A stretch of 64,000 bases of DNA from Serripes groenlandicus (lineage: Eukaryota; Mollusca; Bivalvia; Cardiida; Cardiidae), in NCBI GenBank assembly GCA_031761405.1, contig JASEVX010000012.1, forward strand, positions 18,564,974-18,628,973. Direction: 5' to 3'. Both the position numbers and the translations under genes were made by a program. This document shows positions 23,186 to 34,391 of the stretch, piece by piece. A model generated the notes under the pieces. That model saw nothing but the letters and a program-made list of their open reading frames with translations. It was not told the origin of the DNA and made no database searches. Every line of letters begins with the position of its first letter. The stretch's first letter is position 1.

Positions 23186-23400
23186 GCACTAAAAAGCAGA
23201 TGCATCCCCTCGGTATTCAGAGTCCAATTTTGACCTTTAATCTATCACCTTAAAAATAAATAGGCTTCTAGACCTTGCAATATACTAACTGTATACCAAG
23301 TTTGGATAAGATCGGTCGAAGGATGTTCAGTGTAGAATGGTCACAAGGTTGTTACGGACGGACAGACGAACGAAATTTCGTTAGCCGAGGGGATAATAAG
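23186..23400 (+). mobile_element. Tandem-core element with a single core unit
   Basis: Starts caagggcactaaaaagcaga and has CCCTCGGTATTCA. It has one roughly 150-bp unit (ctagaccttgcaatatacta, agatcggtcgaaggatgttc, gtggtcacaaggttgtt) and ends in a GGACGGACAGACGAACG tract with CCGAGGGGATAATAAG. The multi-unit version is at 61.45-62.60 kb. Confidence 0.85.
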
Positions 23401-23473
23401 CTTAACCAGGCTACAATTCATTCAAAGTCAATTAGACAATGTGACTGCTCAGAAGATAACATTTAACCTCAAA

Positions 23474-23880
23474 AGGAAAGTGCTAGAGTGGTGACTTCAT
23501 TTCGTACAGACGTAGTATATTTATATAGCCACTGTTATCTTGACCATAGGTTTGGTAAAACGCAAACTTCACCAAACTCATTTGACTGTGAAACCATTTT
23601 ATACAAACAAAAGTGCTAGAGCAATGTAGCTGTCACTTACACAGACATGGTAAAGCCAATGTGACCTTGACCTTAGATCTAGGTCAGTGAAACAGAAACT
23701 TATCCAAGCTGCCTTGCCATTGAACCATTGCATGAAGGAATTCAAAAGCCAACAAAAATGCAAGAGCGATGGTGACAAACATCTTGACCATGACCTTGTT
23801 TTACAGCCAGTGATTTTGATCTTGGTCTGTGAAATGCAAACTTCTGTTGATTCTTTCGGAGTACCTTTGGACAGGTGACA
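23474..23880. repeat. Degenerate tandem units of about 140 bp
   Basis: Three worn units with recurring gtgctagag / tgcaagagcgatg, ttgaccatgaccttg and gtgaaacgcaaactt-like words. Probably the core of another bivalve-type element. Not coding. Confidence 0.6.
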
Positions 23881-24117
23881 TACAAGTGGCTCCGTTATCA
23901 GACAGATGCTGTACAGGGAATAGACCAGTTTACCTGATCTAATCTCCTCCACCTCTGGAAAGGGTTATTGTGGTTAACCGCATTCCATATCGGTATCACA
24001 AACTAGATAACAATAACTATCAATGCTGTGGTTTTCATTCATGAAAGAGTCTGGCTAAAAATACACACCTTTTTTTTATCCATACAGCTTGAATGTCATC
24101 TACTCTATCTTTTTTAT

Positions 24118-24300
24118 TCAGCCCTACACACAGACGCATTTTGACCAATTTGACTCCTTTGCATCAGCCAGCTTTTGCACAGTGTTTTCAACTATATTTA
24201 ATATTTATATTTTAATGTATAAAGATTTTCCACATTTTTTCCTACATATGTGTAAAGCCCTCTGTTGCAGATTTGTTATATTTGGGAAAGGGCCATATTC
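24118..24300 (-). mobile_element. TTAA hairpin MITE, subfamily O, hairpin lost
   Basis: Left cagccctacacacagacgca and right TCTGTTGCAG arm plus ttgggaaaggg. The middle is deleted. Confidence 0.6.
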
Positions 24301-24437
24301 CTGTCAATATCACCAACTAGATAGCAATAACTATTCATTCATGAAAGAGTCATGCTTACATCCTTTTTTTTTTTTTTTTCTTGAAAACTTGAATATCATC
24401 TGTTTCATCTTTGGGTTTTTTGCCCTTATAAACCACT

Positions 24438-24560
24438 GTGACCCTTTCCCATAAACACATGCGTTTTGATGCCTCTGCAGCAGACAGCTTTTAAAAACAT
24501 TGTGACCAAACATGAAATTGCTCTTGATGAGCAATTTCCCCTTTTGCCACAATGCTTTTA
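24438..24560 (-). mobile_element. TTAA hairpin MITE, left half
   Basis: ACCCTTTCCC end, CTGCAGCAGACAGC arm and stem GCTCTTGATGAGC. It continues into a second copy that repeats the arm and stem. Confidence 0.75.
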
Positions 24561-24970
24561 ATTAACCCTGCTCTCTCTCTCTTCTGCAGGAATCCGCTGT
24601 GGTCGAGTGGTTAGCGTCGGGGATTTCGAAACCGGGTGTCCCGGGTTCGATCCCCAGTCGCGACACTATGGTCATGGTGGAGTGCCCTTGGGCAAGGCAC
24701 ATTTTCTATTTTTTAAATTTAATTGCGCGCTAAATGACCTTAGCTGTCGATGCGCCATAAAACAATATACATTCATTCCTTCATTCTCTCTTCTGCAGCA
24801 GACAGCTTTTAAACAAAATTGTGACACAAAGCAATTTCTCCTTTTGCCACAATGCTTTTTTTATTAACTCTGTACAATTACAATAGATTCATTAACACAG
24901 ATTTTTGTTATTGACTCAAATGTTTTCAAAGTCGTTTCCTGCAGATTTGTTGTAGGTGGAAAAGGGTTAA
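24561..24970 (-). mobile_element. TTAA hairpin MITE split by a SINE
   Basis: MITE from TTAACCCTG to gtggaaaagggTTAA, interrupted at the CTGCAG of its left arm by the type B SINE at 24590-24784. Confidence 0.85.
24590..24784 (+). mobile_element. SINE type B inside a MITE, 14-bp target duplication
   Basis: Head: TGGTCGAGTGG (A box), CGGGTTCGATCCCC (B box), then ggagtgcccttgggcaaggc. The 3' end diverges after cacattttct and lacks the common tail. TCTCTCTTCTGCAG flanks it at 24576-24589 and 24785-24798. Confidence 0.92.
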
Positions 24971-25320
24971 CATTAGGTACTTATTCAAGTCTAGTACCCT
25001 CTCTCCAATCACTGGAATATGATAATCAAAACTGAAGTACTAAAATTTACTCCATACAAAAATAGAACTATCACTGAAGATGATAAATACCCCCTAAACA
25101 GCACCTTGACCTACACCATAACTTAATAAGTAAAAGGGCCATAACTCTGTAAAATAACATGAAATTGTAACCCCTTTAGGATATGCACATCTCCTCTTGG
25201 AATAGAAGCTTCATGTAAAATGTTATTGAATTCCAAAATATGGCTTCTGCGGGTATACTTAGCAGAAACCTTGAAATCTACACAATACAATCAATATCCA
25301 AGGGCAATATTTTTACATTT

Positions 25321-25524
25321 TATTTGGGTTTTATGCAGTTTTCAACAGTTATATCATGGTGACAGACCACTTATTCATGATTCCTGGGTTAACAAACCAG
25401 TACTATGCTAATTAAGTAATGTGCCTTGCCCAAGAGCACTCAATCATGATGGCTGTGAACAGGTACCGAGCCTGGGATGCTTATTCCAAATTCCCCACGC
25501 TAACCACTCGACAATGGCAGCTTA
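25321..25524 (-). mobile_element. SINE type B, degraded
   Basis: Reverse copy with the common tail (tcaacagttatatcatggtg), tgattcctgggttaacaaac, gtgccttgcccaagagcac and head remnants GCTAACCACTCGAC. Confidence 0.8.
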
Positions 25525-25706
25525 GCACAATCTAACAGCAACCAAATACAAACTTGATCTTTATCTTGTCATAATGCAACTACCCATCAAATGTCATTGA
25601 AATATCTGGATCCATTTGAAGGAAATTAACAATAATAATTAAAATGTTATGAAGGATGGCCATCGTATGAGGATAATACTATAAAATCCCAGTCAAGTTT
25701 AGTTTA

Positions 25707-25936
25707 TTAACCCTTTCCATCATATAGATGCTTTCTGACGCCTCTGCAGCAGACAGCATTTTGTAAACATTGTGACAAAAGAAGAAATTGCTCAAAACGA
25801 TCAATTTCTGCTTTTGCCACAATGTTTTCCACTTTTAGTCATAGGTTATCCATTCAATTATAAAGATTTTCTATGTTTTGACAAAATATGTTCAAAGTCG
25901 GCTGCTTCAGAATTGTTGTATGATGGTAAGGGTTAA
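25707..25936 (-). mobile_element. TTAA hairpin MITE, full length, subfamily Y
   Basis: 230 bp with TTAA at both edges. Right terminus changed to gatggtaaggg. Confidence 0.92.
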
Positions 25937-26006
25937 GGGGAAACGAAAATGTGTTTATTTCCCCTTTTCCAACAGTGTTTATAAACATCCTCTGCAATGA
26001 TTGATT

Positions 26007-26245
26007 TGATTGTTTGGTGTTTTTATCTGCTTTCAACAATTTTTCAGTTATATCACATTGTTTCCTGGGTAAGTTACCATGCAGTACTACTAGTCTTTTT
26101 ATCCCAACATCTGAGCCAGTCTGTCGTAATGCTAACTCCCACAACCCTGAGTCTTTGGTTACAACGACCCTGGCGGGGATGAAACCTATGTCCTCCCAAA
26201 CTTGAAGCAGAAGCTCTACCACTACACCACCAAGGCGGTTTTCTA
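26007..26245 (-). mobile_element. SINE type C within an old MITE remnant
   Basis: Reverse copy with common tail, tttatcccaacatctgagcc body, GGGGATGAAACCTA as worn B box and ACCACTACACCACCAAGG at the 5' end. MITE-like sequence lies at both sides (ttccccttttccaaca; atctgtagcaggaaaaggg). Confidence 0.82.
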
Positions 26246-26259
26246 TGCAACGGAGGAGT

Positions 26260-26700
26260 ATTTTTAAAGTTATCTGTAGCAGGAAAAGGGTGATCTCATT
26301 CCAGAGGGTGTTACTAGCACTAGACTAGACACAAACCATGGTTCTGTTATAAACAGATTCATATTAATTCCAAACCTTTTAAAAAATATTTCTCTGGTAG
26401 AATCCAATAAATCAAACTTGACATAATAAATTCTTTATTCGCCAACTATCTTATATATCAATCTAATTATATTTTACATATTCATAAAAGAACACAATTC
26501 TTGATTGGATACCAATATCTGCAAATTTAGAAGAGAATTAGAGTTAATTAATTAATAAATTATTGTGAATACATGTCAAGAAATAAAATGGTTTATAGCC
26601 AATAAAAAATTATGTTAAATTGAAATTTAAGGAATTCTAAACTCAGAATGTTTTTGGAAACACGCCCAGCTAGACTAATACTTCGAAACTGAACCTATCT
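26260..26700. other. Unassigned AT-rich DNA
   Basis: No gene or repeat recognised. Confidence 0.4.
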
Positions 26701-26914
26701 TTAACCCTATCTCACATACAGACATATTTTGACGCCTTTGCAGCAGACAACATTAGGAAACATTGTGGCAAAAAAGGAGAAATTGCTCATTATGATTTCT
26801 CCTTGTTACACAATGTTCTCAAAATTATTCAATCATGGATTATTTAGTGTACAGATTTTCCATATTTTAAGTTACGGTTTTAAAAATTTGCTGTATGAAG
26901 GAAAGGGGGGTTAA
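26701..26914 (-). mobile_element. TTAA hairpin MITE, subfamily O
   Basis: TTAA edges. Half of the central stem is deleted and the right G-run is expanded. Confidence 0.78.
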
Positions 26915-27121
26915 AGTCAATATGCCTGCCAGAGCCTTTCTCATTTTAGTAATGCATTAAATGAATCATGTAATTTTAGTAAAAGGCAGCAAAATTACTT
27001 ATATCTTAAAATGTCAATAAAACTTAAATGATCTTAATTGAAAGAAAGCTTTACTTCACCAAAACCATCACAGAGAATAGATAAGAAAGCTTGTGATAGA
27101 CCCTGATGGTATATGTCAGGT

Positions 27122-27563
27122 AAACACTTTTAAAAATGCAGAACAACTGCAGCAGACGACTTTGAAAACATCTAGGCTGAAACGTGAAAATATCCATAAA
27201 ATATAGCTTAAATGTTAAATTAAGTTGAAAATATTGTGGCCAAAGGATGATTAGCAATTTGATCTTTGGCCACAATGTTTTCAAAAATCGTCTGTTGCTA
27301 TTGCATAAAAATGTGTCTGCAGGTGGGAAAGGGGGTAACACTTTCAAAAATAGAAAACATCTGCAACAGACTACTTTGAAAACATCTAGCTAGGCAAAAT
27401 AAAGAGGAAAATCTTTATAACCTAAAGTTACATAACTATTGATTCGAGCTGAAAACATTATAGTGACAAAAGGCGATCACAAATCCTAATGTCGTAATGT
27501 CTTTTTCAGAAGTTGTCTACTGCAGATATGTCAAAATGCATCTGTAAGTGGGGAAGGGTCAAA
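27122..27563 (+). mobile_element. Two subfamily O TTAA hairpin MITEs in tandem
   Basis: 27122-27337 and 27334-27563. The first belongs to a variant with TGGCCAAAGG...CTTTGGCCACA stems and a ctattgcataaaaatgtgtc right arm, also seen at 40035. Confidence 0.7.
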
Positions 27564-27609
27564 CTCCTATTTGACGTTTTAACTTCATGATTCTCAACTT
27601 TTCCAACCT

Positions 27610-27839
27610 TTAACCCTTTCCCTCATACAACAATTCTGCAGCAGACGACTTTAAACATATTTTGTCATAACATAGAAAATCTCTATAATTGAATGGATAA
27701 CCTATGACGAAAAGTTGAAAACATTGTGGCAAAAGGAGAAATTGCTCGTTTTGAGCAATTTCTTCTTTTGTCACTATGTTTTCAAAAAGCAGTCTGCTGC
27801 ACAGGCGTCAGAAAGCTACTATATGAGGAAAAGGGTTAA
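27610..27839 (+). mobile_element. TTAA hairpin MITE, full length, subfamily Y
   Basis: 230 bp, perfect TTAA edges, stem GCTCGTTTTGAGC intact. Confidence 0.93.
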
Positions 27840-28160
27840 ACAAGAAAAACTTAAATGCCATTTTGCCACAAGTCAATGAACAATATTATCTATTTTTCCC
27901 AGACACGTTTCTTATTTCATTTATAAGTTCAAAACAATGTCATTATTGAAGCAGTATCCTCTCTCCTTCAAAACAATTTCCTTTATATAGACAACTTTGG
28001 TCACCATTGCAGTGAATGATAGTGGAAAAAGATGTAATTACTTCAAATAAGCACTTCAATCTCTTACTCCCGAATTGTTTGAACCTCTGTATCATAATGA
28101 AAATATTAAATTTCCATATCTATGCAAGTCGAGTCATCATTTCCTTCATCTTTCGAGATT

Positions 28161-28365
28161 TTAAGACTCTCCCACATACAACAAATTTTCAGCAGACGAC
28201 TTTGAAAACATCTTGGCAAAAATTTGAAAAATCGTAATAGATGATCAAGAGTTTTATCAATAAAAAGAGTTGAAATTATGAGCAATTTCTCCTTTTGCCA
28301 CATTGATTTCAAAAGACATATGCTGCAGATGCATCAAAATGTGTCTGCAAGTGGGAAAGGGTTAA
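28161..28365 (+). mobile_element. TTAA hairpin MITE, subfamily O
   Basis: TTAA edges. Arms ttcagcagacgactttgaaa and atgctgcagatgcatc are present; one stem half is lost. A solo right half follows at 28406-28485. Confidence 0.8.
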
Positions 28366-28482
28366 AAAATCCTCAATATCTTCCTTTGGTTATATTTGAA
28401 AGCGTCTCCTTTTGCCACAATGTTTTCAAAAGGCGAATGCTACAAATGCGTCGTCAAATTGTGTCGACATGTGGAAGAAAGT

Positions 28483-28691
28483 TTAACCCTTTCCCTCATA
28501 TGGACGCTTTCTGACACAACTGCAGCAGACGGCTTTTTGAAAACATGGCGACAAAAGAAGGAATTGCTCAAAACACGCAATTTCTCCTTTTGTCATCATG
28601 TTTTCAACTCCATTCAATTATTGGGAGTTTCCAATTTTTTAGGGGTATGTTTTCAAATTCATCTGCTGCGATTTGTTAATTGTATGTGGGA
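28483..28691 (-). mobile_element. TTAA hairpin MITE, Y left end joined to worn right end
   Basis: TTAACCCTTTCCCTCATATG left end, stem GCTCAAAACACGC, and a right arm TCTGCTGCGA. The right terminus is eroded after gtgggaa. Confidence 0.8.
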
Positions 28692-28828
28692 ATTCTCAGG
28701 TAAACCATTGAATGGACAGTACCTTTCATTACCTAACAAGATATTGGAAGTTAATTACCTTTGAAAGATATTGGAAGTTAATTACCTTTGAAATGCTGAG
28801 AATATCTGCGAGCTAACTCATTTACTCT

Positions 28829-29080
28829 TACCTTTTCCCACACACAGAAACAACTTCAAACATCTGTATACGTAGCAGTCGAGTTTTGAAAACATTTCGG
28901 AAAAAGGGGAAATTAATTGTCTTAATACTTATAAGCAATTTCTCTTTGGGCAACTATTTTTTATCAATTCTGTACAATAATTTTACGTTCATACATAAAA
29001 GATATATTTTTCATAACTTCGCCTAGATGTTTTAAAAGTTGCCTGCTGAAGGTAAAACTTTGTTGTATGTGGGAAAGTCA
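28829..29080 (-). mobile_element. TTAA hairpin MITE, old copy
   Basis: Left ttaccttttcccacacacag, worn stem, right tgtgggaaag. Confidence 0.55.
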
Positions 29081-29235
29081 GTTAGACGTTTTGCATGTGG
29101 TGAAATTGAAAACTGCTTAGGAATGCCATTTGGCTTCCAAAATAAACTTATTATTTTCTATAAATATATCGTATCTTTTTTATTGTACAAACTCAGCAGT
29201 ATATAAATAGTTTGGCAGGTTTGATGAGCCTAAGT

Positions 29236-29464
29236 TCAACCCTTTCTCACATACAGCAAATCTGCTGTAGACGACTTTGAACATATTTCGTCAAAAAATA
29301 GAAAATCTCTATAATTGAATCGATAACCTATGACTAAAGTGGAAAACATTGTGGCAAAAGAAGAAATTGCTTGTTTTGAGCAATATCTTCTTTTGTCACT
29401 TTGTTTTCAAAAAGCCGTCTGCTGCAGAGGCGTCAGAAAGTGTCTATATGAGGTAAAGGATTAA
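29236..29464 (+). mobile_element. TTAA hairpin MITE, full length, subfamily Y
   Basis: TCAA left, TTAA right. Left terminus partly O-like (tctcacatacagcaaatc), the rest Y-like: a mosaic. Confidence 0.88.
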
Positions 29465-29488
29465 GAAGCACTTTATAATGCCCTTAAT

Positions 29489-29627
29489 TAACCTATGACT
29501 AAAAGTGGAAAAAATTGTGGCAACAGGAGAAATTGCTCGATTTGAGCAATTTCTTTTGTCACTATGTTTTCAAAAAGCCATCTGCTGCAGAGGCGTCAGA
29601 AAGCGTCTATATGAGGGAAAGGGTTAA
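29489..29627 (+). mobile_element. TTAA hairpin MITE, subfamily Y, left third missing
   Basis: Starts abruptly at aacctatgactaaaag. Hairpin and right end intact. Confidence 0.88.
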
Positions 29628-29996
29628 AAATGTCTTCTAAAAAATTTGGTAAATCTCTATAATTGTAGGTTTATTTACTGAAAAAAGTTGAAAACATTGT
29701 GGCAAAAGGAGAAATTGCTCATTTTGAGCACTTTCTCCTTTTGTCACGATGTTTTCAAAAGTGGGAAAGGTGCGGGTTTAACCCTTTCCCTCATACGAGA
29801 ATTCTGCAGCAGACAACTTTAAACATATTCTGTCAAAAAATAGAAAATCTCTATAATTAAATGGATAATCTATGACTAAAAGTGGAAAACATTGTGGCAA
29901 AAGGAGAAATTGCTCATTTTGAGCACTTTCTCCTTTTGTCACGATGTTTTCAAAAGTCGTCTGCTGCAGATGCGTCTACAGGTTGGAAAGGGTAAA
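29628..29996 (+). mobile_element. Two TTAA hairpin MITEs sharing a rare stem variant
   Basis: 29628-29776 (fragment) and 29778-29996 (Y-like left, O-like right). Both carry GCTCATTTTGAGCACTTTC followed by gtcacgatgtttt, a combination not seen elsewhere here, so one was copied from the other or converted. Confidence 0.8.
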
Positions 29997-30275
29997 ACCC
30001 TTTTTCTGACACAAACAACATTTTGTAGTAGATTTAATTTCAACAATTTCCTTTTTCCTTAATGCATGTTTTAAACTCTTCATTAACATCTGATTCGCTA
30101 GATGATTCTTCATGTTTCATGTAACGCAACTGCACTCAATCAATCAATGTGGATGAAATGGTAAATTGAGTTATTTCTCATTTGGTCTCAAAGTTTTTAT
30201 CTCTATAATCGGTAATTGTTCTTTCGTTTTAAGTGATTTTCCAAATTTTATCTTTGATATGTTTATATAGTTAAC

Positions 30276-30490
30276 GGTCGAGTGGTTAGCGTCAGGGATT
30301 TCGAAACCGGGTGTCCCGGGTTCGATCCCCAGTCGCGGCACTACGGTCATGGCGGAGTGCCCTTGGGCAAGGCACATTTTCTAGCCTAGTACTGGTTTGT
30401 TTACCCAGGGATCATGAATAAGTGAACTGTCGCCTTGATATAACTGAAATAATGTTGAAAGCGGCGTAAAACCCCAATAAATAATGAAAA
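30276..30490 (+). mobile_element. SINE type B, 13-bp target duplication
   Basis: Starts at GGTCGAGTGG (first bases missing), B box GGGTTCGATCCCC, ttgggcaaggcacattttct, then cagggatcatgaataagtga and the common tail ending in aataaataat. TTATATAGTTAAC flanks it at 30263-30275 and 30491-30503. Confidence 0.93.
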
Positions 30491-30698
30491 TTATATAGTT
30501 AACTTCTGAAGATTTGTTGTAAAATGGATTATGATTAAAGTCGCATGAGATTTAAGTAAACCATTGCTTTTTTTCCAATTCTTATTCATTAAAATTATTG
30601 GATTATTATAAATTATAATATTATCAGAGATTTCGTGATTTCTTTTTGGTCTAATAAGTTATTATACCACTGCTAAGCTTTATGCAGTTCATAATCAG

Positions 30699-30948
30699 TT
30701 TTATTGTTTGGTGTTTTAAGCCGCTTACAACAATTTTTCAGTTATATCACGGCGTTTCCTTGGTATTAGTTACCAGTATTACTGGTCCATTAATCCTGAC
30801 ACCAGCCAGTCAGTCGTTATGGTTACCCTGCATCCCTGAGCGCCAAGGAGGACAGCCATTACTACAAGTTTTAATGTATTTGGTATGACCCGGCCGGGGA
30901 TCAAACCTGTGACATCCCGCACCCCAAGTAGTCACCACCAAGGTTGTA
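30699..30948 (-). mobile_element. SINE type C, 13-bp target duplication
   Basis: Reverse copy with common tail (cagttatatcacggcgtttc), ttaatcctgacaccagccag and GGGGATCAAACCTG (B box). AGTTCATAATCAG lies at 30686-30698 and 30949-30961. Confidence 0.92.
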
Positions 30949-31006
30949 AGTTCATAATCAGACTACCCTTAAATGCCAATAAATGGGTGTTAGAAACAGA
31001 ATATTT

Positions 31007-31379
31007 TTAACCCTTTCCCACAAGCAGATGTGTTTTGATGCAGACAATTAAATTATTTCAATGCTTTTCAATAATTTTGATATTTTTCAATTTACCAAAA
31101 ATTGCTTTCAAATCTAATTAATGCGTATACACTATCATAAGAGATATATTTCACCCAAAAGTTAACTGTTGCAGATTTAATGTATTTGGGAAAGGGAGTA
31201 GGCCATTGAAATCATCTAAAAAAAAAATATGGAAAATATCTATGAATGAGCACTTAATTTTAGAATAAAGTTGTTGAAACATTGTTGCATGTGCAATTTC
31301 TTCTTGTGTAACAATGTTCTTAAAAGTCGTCTGCTGCAGAGGCATCAGAGAATGTCTGTTTGTAGTAGGAAAGGGTTAT
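31007..31379. mobile_element. Two diverged subfamily O TTAA hairpin MITEs
   Basis: 31007-31198 (minus, hairpin lost) and 31205-31379 (plus, lacks the left terminus but keeps GTCTGCTGCAGAGGCATCAG). Confidence 0.65.
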
Positions 31380-31589
31380 GGTTAAAAGAATGTTTGTAGG
31401 CCAAGAAGGTCAAGAATGTACTAGGTTATTTTTGTCTGACTTTATAATACTGTCTGAGTACCATTCATGAAAACAGATGCTCTTGTTTATCATAGTTCAA
31501 TGACTAATCATGCATATTTAGCAAAGTGGTCACAAAGATAGATGATAATTCTGTAGCTAGGGGATATTTATAATGCTTTGCCACAGAGT

Positions 31590-31960
31590 CAGCTTTATAG
31601 CGGCGTGGTAGAGTGTTTGCCTACAGGACAAATGGTCTGGAGTTCGAGCCCTGTTTGGGTCGGATTCTTTCAGCTGGGTTACATTGGCCCCCAAAGTAAG
31701 TTACCTACAGTGATGTGAGATAGAGTAGTACTTGGAGAAAATCGATGATTCGAGGACGAATATTCACATGGAGGGGAGGGGAATATGTAGTATAGTGGTC
31801 CGTCCAATAGAGAGACAATAATTCTTTAGCAATGTGTTTGTATAAACAGATACTTATACTGCCTTGCCAGAGCTAGCTTTAATAGCGACGTGGTCGAGTG
31901 TTCACCTACAGGAAAAGAGGTCCCGAGTCAGACTATTTCAGCTGGGTTACACATATTTTA
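31590..31960 (+). mobile_element. SINE type D, two partial copies
   Basis: 31597-31780: tRNA-like GGCGTGGTAGAGTGTTTGCC (A box) and GGAGTTCGAGCCC (B box), then ttcagctgggttacattggc. 31875-31960 repeats ctttaatagcgacgtggtcg and ttcagctgggttacaca with the B box lost. Tail not defined. Confidence 0.7.
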
Positions 31961-32019
31961 CAGTCTCACATTACACACATACTCCAAATCATCTCCAGTA
32001 ATGCATGGTGTGCATAGAA

Positions 32020-32192
32020 TTTGTTTGAATGGTCTTTTACACCGCTTTCACCAATTTTTCAGTTATGTCACATCGTTTCCTGGGTAAGTTATAAGTACTA
32101 CAGGTCCATTTATCCTGACCTGACACCTGAGCAAGTCTGTCATCAGGCTATAACCCCACAATCCTAAGAGTCATTGATTGATTAATTGACTA

Positions 32193-32230
<38 letters not shown>

Positions 32231-32348
32231 GTTTAATGTCGCTTTCAGTTATATATCACAGCATTTCCTGGGTAAGACAACAGTACTACTGGCCCATTTA
32301 TCCTGACATCAGCAACCTGGGTTCGATTCCTGGCCGAGTTGTCCCAAA
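32020..32348 (-). mobile_element. Two truncated type C SINEs and a (GATT)n run
   Basis: 32020-32175 and 32215-32348 each show common tail plus tttatcctgac body in reverse. Between them lies a 13-unit (ATTG)n tract. The second ends in a forward B-box-like GGGTTCGATTCCTGG, so it is chimaeric. Confidence 0.75.
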
Positions 32349-32428
32349 AATGGTTAGGTGAACAGTGATAATATCACATTAGGTAAACAGTTAAGCGATG
32401 GGAATATTGGAATCTATGAGGGCATTGT

Positions 32429-32668
32429 TTAACCTTTTTCCACATATAACAAATCTTCAGCAGACAAATTTAAAAACATCTAGGCATAAGTATGAAAAAT
32501 CTCTATTACTGAAATTTTAATTACTAAATAAAGTTGAGAAAATTGTGTCAAGTGTTCAAACTGCTCATTATGAGCTTCATTTGCTGCAATGCTTCATTTG
32601 CTGCAATGATTTAGAAAGTCTTCAGCTGCACATGCGTCAGAATGCTTCGGAAAGTGGGAAACGGCAAA
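32429..32668 (+). mobile_element. TTAA hairpin MITE, subfamily O, with internal duplication
   Basis: Near full length. CTTCATTTGCTGCAATG is duplicated in place of the second stem half. Confidence 0.7.
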
Positions 32669-32955
32669 ACAATGTATGAGAATTTCTTTATCTTACCAAC
32701 AATAACAATTTACATTTATCATTCCAATGAGCATTCCAAGAAAATAATTCTGGCAATTCACCATTTGCTTTTAAAAATAATGCTTGTATGACCAGTTGAC
32801 GGTACTAAGCCAATCTAGCAACGCAGGTGGATCAGACTTTACGGAAAGAAACTCTTTATAAACTGACCTCTTTTCTCCATGGTCTCAATGTAAGGAGGGT
32901 TTGTTTTCCTGTGACAGATACTGAGCCAATGTAACATTTTACAGAGAGCAACAAC

Positions 32956-33183
32956 ATAACCCTTTCCCACATACAGTAAATATGCAGCAGATGACTTTGA
33001 AAACATCTCGACAAAAATATTGAAAATCTCTATAATTAATTTTAAATTTACTATTGTTAAACATAGTTGAAAACATTGTAGCAAAAAGACAAAATTGCTT
33101 GTTTTGCGCAATTTCTCCTTTTCCCACAATGTTTTCAAACGCAATCTGCTACAGAGGCGTCATAGAGCGTCTAAAAGGGTTGA
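32956..33183 (+). mobile_element. TTAA hairpin MITE, subfamily O
   Basis: ATAACCCTTTCCC left end. Stem GCTTGTTTTGCGC. Right end reduced to ctaaaagggTTGA. Confidence 0.75.
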
Positions 33184-33231
33184 TGACAACACTGCACATC
33201 ATGTTGGATGATCAAATTGTTTTAACCCATT

Positions 33232-33456
33232 CCCACATGCAAATGAATCTGGCACAGACGCAATTTGATGTGTATATATACAACAGACAGCTTCTAAAAA
33301 CTTTACTGTGGCAAAACGAGATTAGCAATTATTACATTAATTTTGTCACAACGTTTTCAAGTATTATTCCTTAGTAAAACTTTCAATATATACATGTATA
33401 TGGTTAAATGATTTCAAGGGTGTCTGCAGCAGATCTAGTGTTATGTGTTGGAAAGG
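33232..33456 (-). mobile_element. TTAA hairpin MITE, subfamily O, diverged
   Basis: TTAACCCATTCCCACATGC left end, CTGCAGCAGATC right arm, gttggaaagg end. Confidence 0.65.
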
Positions 33457-33560
33457 ACAAGAGTTAAGTGTTTGTACTGCACAATGTTGGATGATTAAAA
33501 GGTTTTAATTTGCCTCTGTTCTACTAGTTACACAGTTTCATCCGCTTTTATCCCACATTG

Positions 33561-34110
33561 TGAACCCTTTTCCCACTTGCAGTCACATTTTGACCAATCT
33601 GCAGCAGATGACTTTTGATTGATTGATTGATTGATTGGGGTTTAATGCCGTTTTCAACAATTATTTTTCAGTCATATCACGGCGGCCAGTTCACCTACTC
33701 ATGCGCTTCCTGGTTTTCCCACACCAGTAAACCACACAACATACTTTCCAAGCAACTGGCTGCTTTTCCACATAGACTGTTAAACAGCCCACTGGTGAAA
33801 GACGAATGACGCAGGTCTCAATGACTTTTGTCAAACATCGGAAAGAATGTTGGCCGAGGAGGGATTCGAACTCACAACCCCTGGATTAACAGCCCACGCC
33901 GCTACCGACTGAGCTACCGGGGCTCGTCAGATGACTTTTGAAACACTGCAGCAAAAAGGGAAAATTGCTCATAAAAGGCTATGTCTCCAATTGTCACAAT
34001 GGCTTCCCCTCTATACAACAATACTACATTTATTTATGGAGATTCATTCATATTCTTGTTGAGATGTTTAATGTCCTCTGCTGAATATTTGTTGTATGTG
34101 GGAAAGGGCA
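33561..34110 (-). mobile_element. TTAA hairpin MITE split by a SINE
   Basis: Left gaacccttttcccacttgca plus arm CTGCAGCAGATGACTTTTGA, then the SINE at 33619-33927, then the arm repeated and the remainder up to tgtgggaaaggg. Confidence 0.88.
33619..33927 (-). mobile_element. SINE type A, full length, 14-bp target duplication
   Basis: Best type A copy. In reverse it shows a (GATT)n tail, common tail (tcagtcatatcacggcggcc), the body, and a head with GGGATTCGAACTC (B box) and ACCGACTGAGCTACCGGGGC (A box and 5' end). CAGATGACTTTTGA flanks it at 33605-33618 and 33928-33941, within a MITE arm. Confidence 0.95.
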
Positions 34111-34391
34111 ATAGCAATTAAATTAAACCCTGTAAACAATTGGTGTAATTTAACTGTATGTAAAATGACTTTCAAAGTGCAGTCACATTTCTTTGATCGT
34201 ATAGCATTGGGCAGTTTCATTGGTTTACAAATCAATCCAAAACTTTTCATTAATTATGGCAAATAAATCAAATGAGCAGAATTTTAAAGACTGTCAGATT
34301 AAGAAGTAAAAGGACATTGGTGCAACAGCAACTTTAAAATTGCTGGTACCAAATGTCTTGTTTCAAGAATGTGTCTGTAAGTTGGAAAGTG

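Noticed and set aside
25854..26222. 122-codon minus-strand ORF
   Set aside because: Runs through a type C SINE and a MITE end; the apparent protein is SINE-derived.
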